Assembly (NCBI GenBank): GCA_003255025.1
Contig: QANY01013389.1
Span: 143,106 to 207,105 of the forward strand
DNA from: Datisca glomerata
Lineage: Eukaryota > Streptophyta > Magnoliopsida > Cucurbitales > Datiscaceae
DNA length: 64,000 nt
Reading direction: 5' to 3'
Part shown: in pieces, positions 23,220-34,190 of the stretch
How the letters are laid out: each line of letters begins with the position of its first letter
Numbering within the stretch: position 1 is the stretch's first letter
Translations under genes and position numbers: made by a program
The notes under the pieces: generated by a model
Told to the model about the DNA's origin: nothing
Seen by the model: the letters and a program-made list of their open reading frames with translations, nothing else
The model's database searches: none

Positions 23220-23739
23220 TGACAACAAAGCCATATGTCCCCTTCCAAACACTTAAAGTAGTTCACTCCGTGAAGGTATAATGAGTCTGGCATCCTCATC
23301 TCATTCCAATAAAATTCACAACGAGTTGGAAGTAGAAAAGGGATCCCACCATCTTTCTCGTCAAGAGAAGGACCTCTCACTGCCGCTTTGGTCACGGTAC
23401 GAAAAAAGAAAGAATCGGTGAGTTCTCTCTCCAAGGAGGTCAGGAAAATGACAAGAGAAATGGTGACCAAAATTGTCCTCGCCTCCTTCCAGCAAGGTCC
23501 TTCCCAATTATCCACAGACACTACCCCCTAGAAGCCAAAGGAATTGCTCGCCGGGTCGTCCGATGATAAGGGAGCCAATGGGGATCATCATCCGGGAAAA
23601 GGTAAGGCAGCCCATGATGTGGAAGAACAAACTAAAGGCGAGGATGACCGTTCTACTAAAATCGTCAGGGACACGGAGGTGATAAACCAGACCGGTGAAA
23701 GCTTGGGGCCATAGACTAAGATACAGAAGCTCCAGTTGT

Positions 23740-24579
23740 AAGTAGATGAGCTAAGAAGGGAGCTGGGGAAAACTGTCGGGGCCTCCATCACCTACTTCGA
23801 TGGGACCAAGGACCCGTTTACGCACTTGGAAATTTTCAAGGTCTGGATGGACCTGCACCACATCCTGAAACTTTTGATGTGCAAACTGTTCCACTTGACA
23901 CTCAATAGACCTTCCAAAAAAATGGATAGGGTAGTTAAATTTGAACTCCATTTATTCATTCGTCAAGCTCTCCTGGTTGTTCATATGAGAATTTTTTAGA
24001 GGAAGGGAAAGAAGGAGGTCAGCCTCATACTTGATGGCAGTGAAGCGCTGACCTGAAGAGTCATTGAAATACTACATGAACCACTTCAACATGAAATCCC
24101 TGTAGGTCGATAACGCCAGTGAGGACATGATGGTGGCCGCACTGAGGAGGTGGTCAATGGTCAAACACGATCATTTCTCTCTCGTTGAGCTCAAGACTAG
24201 GGTCCAAAAATACGTAAGTGTTGAGGAGGTGATTTGAGCTGAGAGACAACTAGAGAGGCCAAGTATCGAGAACTCCCAAAAGGGGAAGGAATTGTATGAG
24301 GATAAACGAGCTCGTCTTTCCACACCCTCTGACCTTACACCTACCTCCTTTGAGATCCGTCTGTACCTCACCGGTCGGCGCGACGGGAAGAATCCCTTAG
24401 CCAGTCAGTTCAGTACCTACACCCCCATTATGACCAGATGGGCGGAAATTTTCAACGTCATCCGGGACAAGAGCCTTTTGGAGGAGCCCCGGGTGATAAG
24501 GATGCCTGAGGAGATGAAGGATACCACCAAGTACTGCCGGTATCGATGAGGATTTCGGGCACAACACAGAGGATGCTTT
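23740..24579 (+). pseudogene. Gypsy gag, N-terminal and central part
   Basis: With frameshifts, the plus strand reads a typical plant gypsy gag: YFDGTKDPFTHLEIFKVWM at about 23793-23850, then CKLFHLTLNRP, and finally the knuckle-like CRY...GHNTED...CF region at about 24535-24577. The copia element interrupts it exactly there, and the continuation lies at 33870 onward. Several stops are present. Confidence 0.7.
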
Positions 24580-25645
24580 TGTAGGATAGATATGGTAACC
24601 CAAGAGGGGGGTGGATTGGGTGATCGTGTTCAAATTAAAAAACTTTCACATACAAGTGGAAAATGAATGTTCAAGAATGAACTTCAATGTTCCACGAGTT
24701 TAACTCTTGAAAAGATAAATAAGTAATAGATAAAAGCGTTAAAGAAAATAATGTTTGTGATAATATAAATGTGGAAATTTAAAATAAGCAAATAAAATAA
24801 TGTCAAAAACTTAAAGTGAGAAAATTAAATTGCGAAAAATAAGTGCTAAAAATAAATAGCATAAAATAAGAAGAGAAAAAGAAGAAGATAGAGACACGAT
24901 ATTTTTACGTGATTCGGGAAATCATATCCCTACGTCCACGTTCCAAGGCTTCTCTTGGATATTTTTAATCCCACAATCATTTTAAGGGTGAAGACCAAAC
25001 CTCACAACCCCAATTGGCTTTTAGTTGCCAACTAAACCTCACAAGGCTACATGTTTTGAGATTAAGTGACCTCTTACAATAACTCTCTCAAAAAAGTAAA
25101 ATCTCCAATCTAAGCTCACAAAAAAATAATCTTAATCACTCAAGAAATTTGTAAATATAAAGCTCAAAATATTAAGAGGGATTTAGGAGAGTATTAGAGT
25201 TTTAGGAGCAAGTCTCTTGGCTATGAATTGTGTTCTGTGTGGAGAAATGGAGTGTATTTATAGAGAAGATGGAGGTTTAGGGTTTAGGTGTCATCATCTC
25301 CATCTCATGTATTTTGTCTATTATGCAAGAGATATATGATTTTTTGTGTTTAAGTTCTTTATGGATGGAGACTTAATTTAAGGATATGCATCCCTAAATA
25401 AATTGAGATTTAATAAAGGAAAATAAAATGAGTAAGCTCCAAATAAAAATTACATGAAAGTAAATATTTTTATGATCTTCAATCTTCATGCTTTATGATC
25501 TCATATGAAAATAAATATTTTCATGATCTTCAATGGAATGTGGTGTTAATTTTTCCAATAGCATCTGCAAACTTGATTAAATTTATTAGCAACGTCAACA
25601 TTTTTTTATCATCAAAAGTTATCTCATAGTGATATAGGGCTAACA
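24580..25645 (-). repeat. Copia solo LTR (left copy)
   Basis: On the plus strand it runs from TGTAGGATAGATATGG to GATATAGGGCTAACA, so read on the minus strand it starts TGTTAG and ends TACA (TG...CA). It matches 32815-33869 along nearly its whole length. A TATA-like CTATAAATAC lies at 25263-25254 (minus). It is flanked by GCTTT on the left and GTTTT on the right, the latter a one-base variant of the target duplication. Confidence 0.85.
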
Positions 25646-25969
25646 GTTTTGACCTCCGTGAGTATATTGAAGCCCTGATCCAGAAGGGGTACCTCAAGGA
25701 ATTCATGGTCAGTCGTCGGAACCGTGGGGACAACAACCCTCTAGGTAAGAGAGAAGAGTGGGGAGGCAACCCGAGCAGAGTGGTGATCGACCTCATAGCC
25801 CTATGCGGGAAATCAAGATCATATTTAGCGGTCTAAGCACTTCAGACTCCAACCAGAATAGAAAGGCATATGTTTGAGAGGTAGGACATCCAGTGGTTTT
25901 CAGTGTCCTCCCATGACCATCTCAAGCCAAGGTGGAGGTGCGTGCTAATGTGCTGGTCATTTCCCCTGT

Positions 25970-26460
25970 GATCATAAACAGATTCATCAAAGGCATGCTG
26001 GTGTGCTGGTCATTTCCCCAGTGATCACAAACATTATGGTCTACTAGACCCTTGTAGATGGCGAGAGGTCATCCGACATCTTGAACTACTAGGTCTTCTT
26101 GCAGATGGTTAGACCCGAAACAGCTCCGCCCGTGCTCGGTCCCTATGATAGGATTGGGTAAACATGAGATCATTCCCGAATGAGTGATGTAGCACCCTGT
26201 GACCCTCGGTACAACTCCACGGCTCGTCACAAAGCTAGTGGAGTTCACGGTGGTAAAATGCAGCGAGGTGTACAATGCCATCCTCGATAGGCCCACCATC
26301 CATAACTTCAAGGTAGTCTCATTCACTTGTAATGGGCTAATGAAGTTCCCCACCCCCAGGTGTAGGATCATTGAAAATGGACAATAAGACGTCGAGGGAA
26401 TGCAATGCCACCGCCTTTAAAAGGAAGGAGTCAACAACGGCAGGGGAACTAGTCTAAGCA
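25970..26460 (+). pseudogene. Gypsy aspartic protease remnant, copy A
   Basis: It reads pieces of the plant gypsy retropepsin region: RPLVDGERSSDI (the DTG-type site is lost), then LVEFTVVKCSEVYNAILDRPTIHNFK, where functional elements have YNAILGRP. It ends with a RECNATAFKRK segment like the end of many gypsy protease domains. Stops interrupt all frames. Nearly identical to copy C at about 34190-34680. Confidence 0.65.
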
Positions 26461-26559
26461 GGAACTTCACTCCCCTAGGAAACAAAAAAAGTGGGGAAGA
26501 ATTTTAATTACATGAGGTTTGATAAATGGAGAGACCATTTCACTATGAAAGACTGAAGG

Positions 26560-27030
26560 AAAAGGTTTTCACTTACGTGGTGTTCTAGCCCATCAATCGG
26601 GATCAAAAAGTGATGTATATCAAGCACAACAGCTCGTCAAATGGGAAAGGTGCTATGGTCGAAGCAGAAATGCCTGACTAGACTCCATAAAATAAAAAGT
26701 GATGACCGGTAAAGTGCTCTAGCCTGCTAGTCAGGATAAAACAAAAAATGATGTCTGATAAGGCGTTTTAGCTGACCAGGTGGGATTAAAAAATGATGAT
26801 GTGTGTGGTGCTGTAGCCCGCTAGTCGGGATAAAAAAGTGGTATGTCGAGCACACCAACTCATTAGACAGGTCGAAGTAGAAATTCTTGACTGGACTCCA
26901 CAAAATAAAAAGTGATGAGTGGCAATGCGCTTCAGCCAGCCATTCGGGATTAAAAAGTGATGACTGCCGCGACGCTCTAGCCCACATGTCAAGATCAAAA
27001 GTGATGTCTCCCGAAGCACACCAGATCGTC
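26560..27030 (+). repeat. Short tandem array of AAAAAGTGATGACTGG-type units, array A
   Basis: Units of about 45-65 bp read GGATTAAAAAGTGATGACTG...GCTCTAGCCCGCTAGTCG. Similar arrays recur at 27690-28190 and 34790-35290. Tandem repeats of this kind are typical of the 3' untranslated part of Tat-lineage gypsy elements. Confidence 0.75.
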
Positions 27031-27104
27031 AGACGGGAAGAAGCTCTAGGCAAAACAAGGATATCCAAGGTGGAAGAGTCAATCACGTTCACTGAGGAGA
27101 AGAC

Positions 27105-27600
27105 CCACCAGATTCATCAACCACATGTTGATGTGCTGGTCATTTCCCCGGTGATCACAAACATTAAGGTCTGTCGGACCTTAGTAGACACGAGAGCTCA
27201 TCCGACATCCTGAACTACTCGGCCTTCCTGCATATGAGATTAGACCCCAAATAGCTCCGCGCGTGCTCGGTACCCTTTGTAGGATTGGAAGAACATGAGA
27301 TCATCATTGAATGAGTGATGGAGCTCCCTGTGACCCTCGGTACGGCCCCGCGGCTCGTCACCAAGCTAGTGGAGTTCACAATGGTAAGATTCTGTGAGGT
27401 GTACAATGCCATCCTCGATAGGCCCACCATCCAAAACTTCAAGGCATTCCCCTTCACTTATAATGGGCTAATGAAGTTCCCCACCCCTCAGGTGTAGGAT
27501 CAGTGAAAAGGGACCAAAAGACATTGAGGGAAAGTTATGCCACCGCCTTCAAAAGGAAGGAGTCGACAACGGAAGGGGAACCAGTCTAAGCAAGAACTCC
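27105..27600 (+). pseudogene. Gypsy aspartic protease remnant, copy B
   Basis: The same block as copy A, about 1131 bp downstream. Here the active-site region reads CRTLVDTRAHPTS, closer to the usual LVDTGSSAD. YNAILDRPTIQNFK follows at about 27401-27443. The copy starts after a CACCAGATTCATCAACCACATG junction. No frame spans the domain. Confidence 0.65.
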
Positions 27601-27689
27601 ACTCCCTTGGGAAACAAAAAAAGTGGGGAAGAATTTTAATTACATGAGGTTTGATCAATGGAGAGCCTCTTTCACTATGAAAGACTGAA

Positions 27690-28190
27690 GGAAAAAGTGA
27701 TCACTGACGTGGTGTTCTAGTCCGTCAATCGGGATCAAAAAGTGATGTTTGTCGAGCGTACCAGCTCGTCAAACAGAAAATGAGCTCTGGTCGAAGCAGA
27801 AATGCTTGACTAGACTCCATAAAATAAAAAGTGATGACTGGTAAGGTGCTCTAGCTTGCTAATCAGGCTAAAATAAAAAGTGATGACTGAAAAGGTGTTA
27901 TATCTGACCAGTTGGGATTAAAAAGAGAAGACTGGAGCGATGCTCTAGCCCGCTAGTCGGGATCAAAAAGTGGTATGCTGAGCACACCAACTCGTTAGAC
28001 AAGTCGGAGTATAAATGCTTGACTATACTCTACAAAATAAAAAGTGATGACTGGCAATGCGCTTTAACCGGACATGCAGGATTAAAAAGTGATGATTGGC
28101 GCGGTGCTCTAGCCCACCAGTCAGGATCAACAAGTGATGTCTGCGGAAGCAGAGCATCTCGTCAAACGGGAAGGAGCTCTAGGAAAAACA
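27690..28190 (+). repeat. Short tandem array, array B
   Basis: Second copy of the AAAAAGTGATGACTGG array downstream of protease copy B, with the same unit design and GCTCTAGCCCGCTAGTCGGG phrases. Confidence 0.75.
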
Positions 28191-28319
28191 AGGATATCCA
28201 ACAAAACTCCAGGTGGATAAGAGGAAAAACTCTGACCGAAGATGAAGATGGCCGACCAAACACCTGAAGAAAAAAGTAGGTAACTTTTAAGGAAAGGAAA
28301 TGATAAAGGTAATTCTATC

Positions 28320-28570
28320 ACCATGGATGCTAAGAATTACTCAATCTCGTCTTGATAATTGTCATAAACAAGGGAAAACTCCAAGAGAAGGTCACCCTTG
28401 ACTTTAGGGAATTCTTTAGAATCCTCCAACTGTTGAGTAACATGCCTTTCTTGATTCTCAGCCCGAACAAGACTCTCCTCATCAAGGCGGAACCTATTTA
28501 AGAGGGTGTTCTCCTGGTGACGGAGACTCGTGAGGGGATTGTGAGAGTGATGATCCCCATAATGATACTA
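28320..28570 (-). pseudogene. Antisense ORF tail of gypsy element, left copy
   Basis: The minus strand repeats, with more damage, the protein tail seen at 35653-35990 (RAENQER..., then FSLVYDNYQDEI). It belongs to the duplicated gypsy segment. Confidence 0.5.
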
Positions 28571-28652
28571 ATGACCCCCCTTATGTAGATAGGGCCAAGT
28601 AGGGACCATTGTTCTGTCCTTTTTGGCGATAAAAAATCGTTTATCAAAAGGT

Positions 28653-29121
28653 TAAGAGAGATTTATGAAAGTTTTAGAAGCAATTCTCTTGGCTATGAAT
28701 TATGTTTTGTGGAGAGAAATAGGGTGTATTTATAGAGGAGATGGAGGTTTGTATTTAGGTGTAATTATCTCCATCTCATGTATTTTGTCTATTGTGTAAG
28801 AGATATATGATTTTTTGTGTTTAGGCTTTTTATGGATGGAAACTTAATTTAAGGATAAGCATCCCTGAATAAATTAGGTTTTAATAAAGGCAAATAAAAT
28901 GAGTAAGCTCTTAATAAAAATTATATGAAAGTAAATATCTTCATGATCTTCGATCTTCATGTTTTATGAGCGTTCATATAAAAATAAATATTTTCATGAT
29001 CTTCAATTAGCATGTCTTGTGGTAATTTTTTCAATAGCCTCTGCAAATTTGATTAAATTTATTAGTAACGTCATTATTTTGTTATCATCAAAAGTTATCT
29101 CATAAAGATATATGGCTAACA
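28653..29121 (-). repeat. Partial copia 3' LTR
   Basis: Read on the plus strand, it matches the right part of the other LTRs from TTAAGAGAGATTTATG to TATATGGCTAACA. The left half is missing because of the duplication breakpoint. Its end abuts a polypurine tract on the minus strand. Confidence 0.8.
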
Positions 29122-29135
29122 ATCTCCCTTTTTTA
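29122..29135 (-). other. Copia polypurine tract
   Basis: The minus strand reads CATAAAAAAGGGAGAT directly before TGTTAGCC, the start of the 3' LTR. This is the position and composition expected of the plus-strand primer site. Confidence 0.75.
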
Positions 29136-29144
29136 TGAGAATAA

Positions 29145-29403
29145 AGATGCTGTGCCGGGTGACTGGAATCCTCTGAGGTCAACTGAACAGGCTGACAATC
29201 GGCAGAAGATGCTGAGCAAAGCTGCTGGCCTGAAGAGTGGGGCTGATCCGTAACATCAACTGCAGAAGAATGAGGTTCGAGTTGATGAACAGGAGAAGGC
29301 CGCAATACATCTCCATCACCATTCTCCCCCGGGGCTGATTAATTAGGTTAAAGAAAATATGAGGCGACCTCATTAAAGAGAACATGACAAACCACTCAGA
29401 CAA
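29145..29403 (-). pseudogene. Misplaced copia integrase/RT-linker fragment
   Basis: Read on the minus strand, it begins FSLMRSPHIFF (LFNE-like in the other frame) and continues VHQLEPHSSAVDVTDQPHSS. In a normal copia element this lies between integrase and reverse transcriptase. Here it lies beyond RNase H, next to the polypurine tract. Bases 29195-29382 are closely similar to 5148-5331. Confidence 0.55.
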
Positions 29404-29689
29404 AAAGTATATTTAAAAAAATAAATTTAATTTACTCCCCCTAAATATATGTTTACCCATCAAGATAAAAACTTAACTCTTAAGCATATTCTATTTTCTC
29501 CCCATTTGTTATCATACAAAAAATAAACTAATAATAATGAGAAAAAAATACTTTTATCTTGACATGGTACATAGAATAAAAAAATAAAAATATTTAACTA
29601 ATATCTAAAATTCTAAAAGCAAATCTATTTTTACAAAAACTTTCAGCATTTAATGGTTTTGTAAGAATATCTGCAAGTTGATCTCGAAT

Positions 29690-30050
29690 AAATGATGTCT
29701 AAGATCTATATTCTTAGTACGAGAATGTAAAATAGTGTGTTTGGAAGTATTAATTACGCTTATTATCACATCTAATAGGAACATTTTCAAAAACTAAACC
29801 AAAATCTTTTAGAATTTGCTTCATCCACAAAATTTGAGCACGATAATTACCAGCAAAAATATATTTGGCTTCGACAGTTGATAGTGCTGCTGAATTTTAC
29901 TTTTTGCTAAACCAAGAATCAAGTGAGTGTCCCAAAATTGACATGTGTCACTCGTACTTTTTCTATCGCTTAAGCTCCAAGCAAAATCCGAATCAAAATA
30001 CCCAATTAAATCAAGATTATCATATTTTAGATACCAAATGCCAAATTTAG
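29690..30050 (-). pseudogene. Copia RNase H remnant
   Basis: On the minus strand, after the reverse transcriptase, it reads GYFDSDFAWSLSDRKSTSDTCQF, then (with frameshifts) LHSRTKNIDLRHH. These are the copia RNase H landmarks GYSDADFAG...DRKSTSG and HSRTKHIDIRHH. The catalytic Asp in the first motif is replaced in part, and stops are present. Confidence 0.7.
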
Positions 30051-30053
30051 TTG

Positions 30054-30770
30054 TTACAAGTAAATATTTAAAAAAAAATTAATAGCTTGTAAATATGATT
30101 CTTTGGGACAAGTTTGAAAACGAGCACGTAAACGTACATTAAACATGATATCAAGTCTACTAGCAATTAAGGAAAGTAGAGATCTAACTATACCTCGATA
30201 TTTCTTTACATCGACGTCTTCACCTTTCTCATATTTGTCTAGCTTTGTCGTGGTAAACATAGGAGTATTACTAGTCTTCACATTTTCCATGCCAAACTTC
30301 TTGAGCAAATCCTTGATGTATTTTTCTTGATTTATGAAGATTCTATCCTTCCTTTTCTTGGTTTGTAGTCCAAGGAAGAAGTTCAATTCTCCCCTTATGC
30401 TCATTTCAAACTCTTTGCTCATAGAGCTTGCAAAATTCTTACAGAAAGATTCGTTAGTAGCACCAAAAATTATATCATCTACATATATTTGGATAATTAA
30501 GATATCATTGCCTTTTGATTTTATGAAGAAGTTGTTATCTATTTTGCCCATATTAAATCCATCATCAATAAGAAATTTATTTAGCCTTTCATACCAAGTT
30601 CTAGGAGCTTGTTTTAGTCCATAAAGAGCCTTTTTGACTTTATACATGTGATTTGAAAAATTCAAACTTTGAAAACCAGAAGGTTGTTCAACATAAACTT
30701 CCTTCATCATATATCCATTCAAAAAGGTACTCTTGACATCCATTTGATATAAAACAATTCTTTGAAACAT
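30054..30770 (-). pseudogene. Copia reverse transcriptase, main part (238 codons open)
   Basis: This is the longest open frame of the copia element. It starts in YQMDVKSTFLNGYMMKEVYVEQP, passes KALYGLKQAPRTWYERL and contains the catalytic YVDDIIFG box. It then runs through FEMSIRGELNFFLGLQ and the region before RNase H. This enzyme copies the element's RNA into DNA. The core motifs are intact, but the frame is cut from the RT start (31133-30858) and from RNase H, so no full polyprotein can be made. Confidence 0.85.
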
Positions 30771-30857
30771 GTAAAGGCTAATAACATTCTTATTGAATCA
30801 AGTCTAGCAACGGGAGTGAAAGTTTCATCATAATCTATACCTTTCTTCTTGATTATA

Positions 30858-31133
30858 TCATTGTGCTACTAATCTAGCTTTATTTTTAGTAACAATATCA
30901 ATTTTATCTATTTTATTTTTAAACACCCACTCAGTACCAATTACCGAGTGATTAGAGGGTTTAGACACAAGTTCACATACATTACTTCTTTCAAATTGAT
31001 CAAGTTCTTCCTGTATAGAAACTATCCAATATTCATCTTTTTTTACCTCTATAAAATATTTAGGCTCAAGTTGAGATATAAAAGCAACGTTACCAATAAT
31101 ATGAAGCGTAGAGCGGGCATATGTCTCGAGCAT
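30858..31133 (-). pseudogene. Copia reverse transcriptase, N-terminal part
   Basis: It reads EYWIVSIQEELDQFERSNVCELV, then GTEWVFKNKID and KARLVAQ, the canonical opening of copia RT (MQEELNQFxRNxVWxLV...TKWVFRNK...RLVAQGY). A frame break separates it from the rest of RT. Its upstream neighbour is gag-derived sequence rather than integrase, so protease and integrase are deleted. Confidence 0.8.
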
Positions 31134-31255
31134 CCATTATCAAGATATCATTAAGCTTTCTTCTTCAATGGTACCTATAACATAAAAATTTAAAAGTTGA
31201 CTTTTGGTACCCACATCTTTTTGGTTCTTTGAGGGTTTGTGTTGTAGAGAATCTA

Positions 31256-31714
31256 TTAATTTCTTTGATGAAAAATAGCTTTCTTTTTATGAAAGGATGA
31301 ATAACTTTTGTGACCTTTAACCCTACAATAGGGAAAAATAATATGAGGATATTGTGTTGGTTTTACAAAAATATTTTTGTGATATTTTTCTTTTTGAAAA
31401 GGTTGATATCCTAATCCCCTTTTATCAGAAGCATTTCTTTGATTACCAAAAAGTTTGTCAAGATTGTTTCTTTCATTTGTAAATTTAAAAATGGTTGAAT
31501 TTACATCTTTTTCTTTATTTTGACTTTGAACAAGGTCTCGATGCAAAACATGTAAGGTTTCTTTGATTTTGAAATTCTCACTTTTCAAATACTCATTTTC
31601 TTCTTGAAGTTTGAAAAACCATTTTTCATAATTTTGTTCTTTAAGCAAGTTTTTCAAATTCACTATAAAGCTCTTCAAAAGCATATTCAAGTTCTTCATA
31701 ACTAGGTTTGTCAT
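31256..31714 (-). pseudogene. Copia gag-side spacer with coiled coil
   Basis: The open frame of 152 codons has a Lys/Glu-rich coiled-coil-like stretch (WFFKLQEENEYLKSENFKIKE) and ends near a knuckle-like PYCRVKGHKSY. This segment normally links the gag zinc knuckle to the GAG-pre-integrase region in this copia lineage. Confidence 0.6.
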
Positions 31715-31873
31715 TTAAAGTTAGTTAGAAGAACTTACCTCATCTTCTAGTGCCATGAAACACATGTTTGTGAATTCTTCTTCTTCACCATTGGAGTCGC
31801 TATCATCGGTCTCATCCCAAGTTGCCTTGAATGCTCTTCTTTTGAACTTCTTTGGGGCATTACTTAGATTTGG

Positions 31874-31915
31874 ACAATTGGCTTTTACGTGTCCGGGATA
31901 TTTACACTCATAGCA
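31874..31915 (-). pseudogene. Copia gag CCHC zinc knuckle
   Basis: The minus strand encodes CYECKYPGHVKANC, an intact CX2CX4HX4C nucleic-acid-binding knuckle. An acidic linker (DETDDSD..., MCFMALEDE) follows downstream. Confidence 0.8.
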
Positions 31916-31990
31916 TGTGAGATTATCATGAGGTATCTTCTTATCATATTTTCTTGGAACATTTTTCCTTCTATTTAAGAATTTCTTGAA

Positions 31991-32592
31991 TCATCTAGTG
32001 AGTAAGGCTATGCCATCTTCCTCATCATAGTCATCATTCTCGCTATCAGATTGTTCAAGGGTTGATTTTAGTGCAATGCTCTTTATCTTTGATGTATCTT
32101 CTTCGTCATTTTCATTTAACCTCATTTCATGTGTCGTCAATGAGATAATAAGTTTTTCAAGAGGAAGTGTGTTTAGGTCTTTGGCTTCTTGGATGGCGGT
32201 CACCTTAGAATCCCAATTCTTTGGTAGACACATAAGAATTTTTCTCACCATTTCAACATTAGAATAAGTCTGACCAAGAGATTTCAAGCCATGAATAATA
32301 TCGGTGAAACGAGTAAACATATCACGTACATACTTGTCATGCTTCATTTTAAGTAATTCATAACTATGAACAAGTATGCTAATTTTAGATTCTTAACTTG
32401 ATTTATGCATTCGTGTGTGACTTCTAACATGTGGCATATAGATTTAGCAGATTCACATGTAGAAATTCTATTAAATTCATTTTTATCAAGAGCACAAAAC
32501 AAAACATTCGTAGCCTTAGCATTTAAAGAAATTTTCTTTTTATCATCATCATTACATTCATTGCTTGATTTAGCAATATTTTTACCATCCAC
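31991..32592 (-). pseudogene. Copia gag (UBN2-type)
   Basis: Two overlapping frames cover the gag core. 32592-32344 carries NAKATNVLFCALDKNEFNRI and CHMLEVTHECINQVK. 32347-31991 carries DMFTRFTDIIHGLKSLG, the mid-domain motif of copia capsid proteins, and an acidic tail. One frameshift divides them. Gag forms the particle that packages element RNA. The start near 32592 (MDGKN) is only the open-frame start. Confidence 0.8.
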
Positions 32593-32794
32593 GGTTTTGA
32601 ATAGAATGTAAGCACCATTTTCAACAATATCTCATAAGTCATAGTCAATCGATTGAATATAAATCATCATTCTCACTTCCAATAGGTATAATCATTATCA
32701 TTAAAAAAATGGAGGTCTGGTAGCAGATTGATCGTCAATGAATGAACCACTCATAGATGCCATAACTCAAGATGATTAAGTCTTATGTATAGAG

Positions 32795-32814
32795 TACCAA
32801 GCTCTTATATCAAT
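32795..32814 (-). other. Copia primer-binding site (initiator tRNA-Met type)
   Basis: Directly inside the 5' LTR, the minus strand reads ATTGATATAAGAGCTTGG, a decayed form of TGGTATCAGAGC, the usual copia primer site. Confidence 0.65.
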
Positions 32815-33869
32815 TGTAGGATCAATGTGGCAACCTAAGAGGGGGTGAATTGGGTGATCGTGTTCAAATGAAAAACTTTTCGCACTGAAGTAGAAAATGA
32901 ATGTTCTAAAATGAACTTCAATGTCCCACGAGCTTAACTCTTGAAAAGATAAATAAGTAATAGATAAAAGTGTTAAAGTAAATAATGCCTGCAATAATAT
33001 AAATGTGGAAATATAAAGCAAGAAAATAAAATAATTGCGGAAACTTAAAGGGCATACATAAAATTACGGGAATAAGTGCGAAAAATTGAAGTGCGAAAAG
33101 TAAGTACGAAAAATTAAAGTGCAAAAAATAAATAGCACAAAATAAAGAGAGAAGAAGGAGAAGAAGATAGGGACACGATATTTTAAAGTGGTTTGGGAAA
33201 TCCTATCCCTACGTCCATGCTTCAAGGCCCCTTTGAAGATTTTTAATCCCTCAATTTTCTTAAGGGTGAAGAAACAACCTTACAAACCCAATTGACTTAT
33301 GAGTGCGAACTAAACCTCGCAAGGCTATGTGTTTCAAGATTAAGTGACATCTTACAATAACTCTCTCAAAAGAGTAGAATCTTCAATCTAAGCTCACAAT
33401 AAAAATAATCTTGCTCACTCACAAAATTTACAATTATAAAGCTCAATATATTAGGAGCAAGTCTCTTGGCTATGAATCGTGTTTTGTAAAGAGAAGTGGG
33501 TGTATTTATAGAGGATATGGAGGTTAGGGTTTAGGTGTCATTATCTCCATCTCATGTATTTTGTCTATTGTGCAAGAGATATATGATTTTTTATGTTAGG
33601 CTTTTTATAGATGGAGACTTGATTTAAGATTAAGCATCCCTGAATAAATTGAGCTTTAATAAAAGCAAATTACATGAAAATAAATATCTTCATGATCTTC
33701 AATCTTCATCGTTTATGAGCTCAACTGAAAATAAATATTTTCATGGTCTTCAATTGGAATGTGTCGTGGTAATTATTCCAATAGCCTCTACAAACTTGAT
33801 TAAATTTATTTACAACTTCAATATTTTGTTATCGTCAAAAGTTAATCTCATAGAGATATAGGGATAACA
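32815..33869 (-). repeat. Copia 5' LTR
   Basis: 1055 bp. On the plus strand it runs from TGTAGGATCAATG to ATAGGGATAACA, giving TG...CA ends on the minus strand. A TATA-like TATAAATACACCC (minus) lies near 33502. The GCTTT target duplication follows at 33870-33874. Confidence 0.85.
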
Positions 33870-34190
33870 GCTTTGACCTCCATGAACATATTGAGGCCCT
33901 GATCCAGAAGGGGTACCTCAAGGAATTGGTGGCCCGTCGTAGGAACCGTGGGGACAATAACCCCCTAGTCAAGAGAGAAGTGTGGAGAGGCAACGAGCAG
34001 ACAGCTAACCGACGTCGTAGCCCCAAGCGGGAAATCAAAATGATATTTAGGGGTACAAATGCTTCGAACTCTAATCCGAAGAGGAAGGAATATGCTTGAG
34101 AGTAGGACATCTAGTGGTTTTCAGTGTCCTCCCATGACCACCTCAAGCCAAGGTGGACGTGCGTGCTAATGTGCTAGTCATTTCCCCTGT
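33870..34190 (+). pseudogene. Gypsy gag C-terminal part
   Basis: After the copia element, gag resumes: EALIQKGYLKELVARRRNRGD, a basic tail typical of plant gypsy gag just after the zinc-knuckle-like region. It runs toward the protease. The sequence is duplicated left of the copia body at 25646 onward. Confidence 0.7.

Larger units (their letters stand above)
25646..28652 (+). repeat. Duplicated gypsy segment between solo LTR and partial LTR
   Basis: The block repeats the gypsy sequence found right of the copia element (33870-about 36105): the gag end (EALIQKGYLKEF), protease, short tandem array and antisense ORF tail. It ends at about 28652, where copia LTR sequence resumes (TTAAGAGAGATTTATG). 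It differs from the right copy by an extra internal repeat of the protease block (period about 1.13 kb). Confidence 0.8.
24575..33874 (-). mobile_element. Ty1/copia element nested in gypsy gag, with internal duplication
   Basis: The insertion is bounded by GCTTT on the left (24575-24579) and GCTTT on the right (33870-33874). The intact 5' LTR (32815-33869), an adjacent iMet-type primer site, gag, RT, RNase H, a polypurine tract and a partial 3' LTR (about 28653-29121) lie in order on the minus strand. Left of the partial 3' LTR is a duplicate of the right flank: gypsy sequence (25646-about 28652), preceded by a complete solo LTR (24580-25645). The simplest account is a tandem duplication followed by LTR-LTR recombination. 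Protease and integrase are missing from the normal place. Confidence 0.8.

Noticed and set aside
26727..27092. 121-codon minus-strand frame and its neighbours
   Set aside because: It lies in the gypsy short tandem array. The repeat of HHFLI-type phrases reflects the DNA repeat, not a protein.
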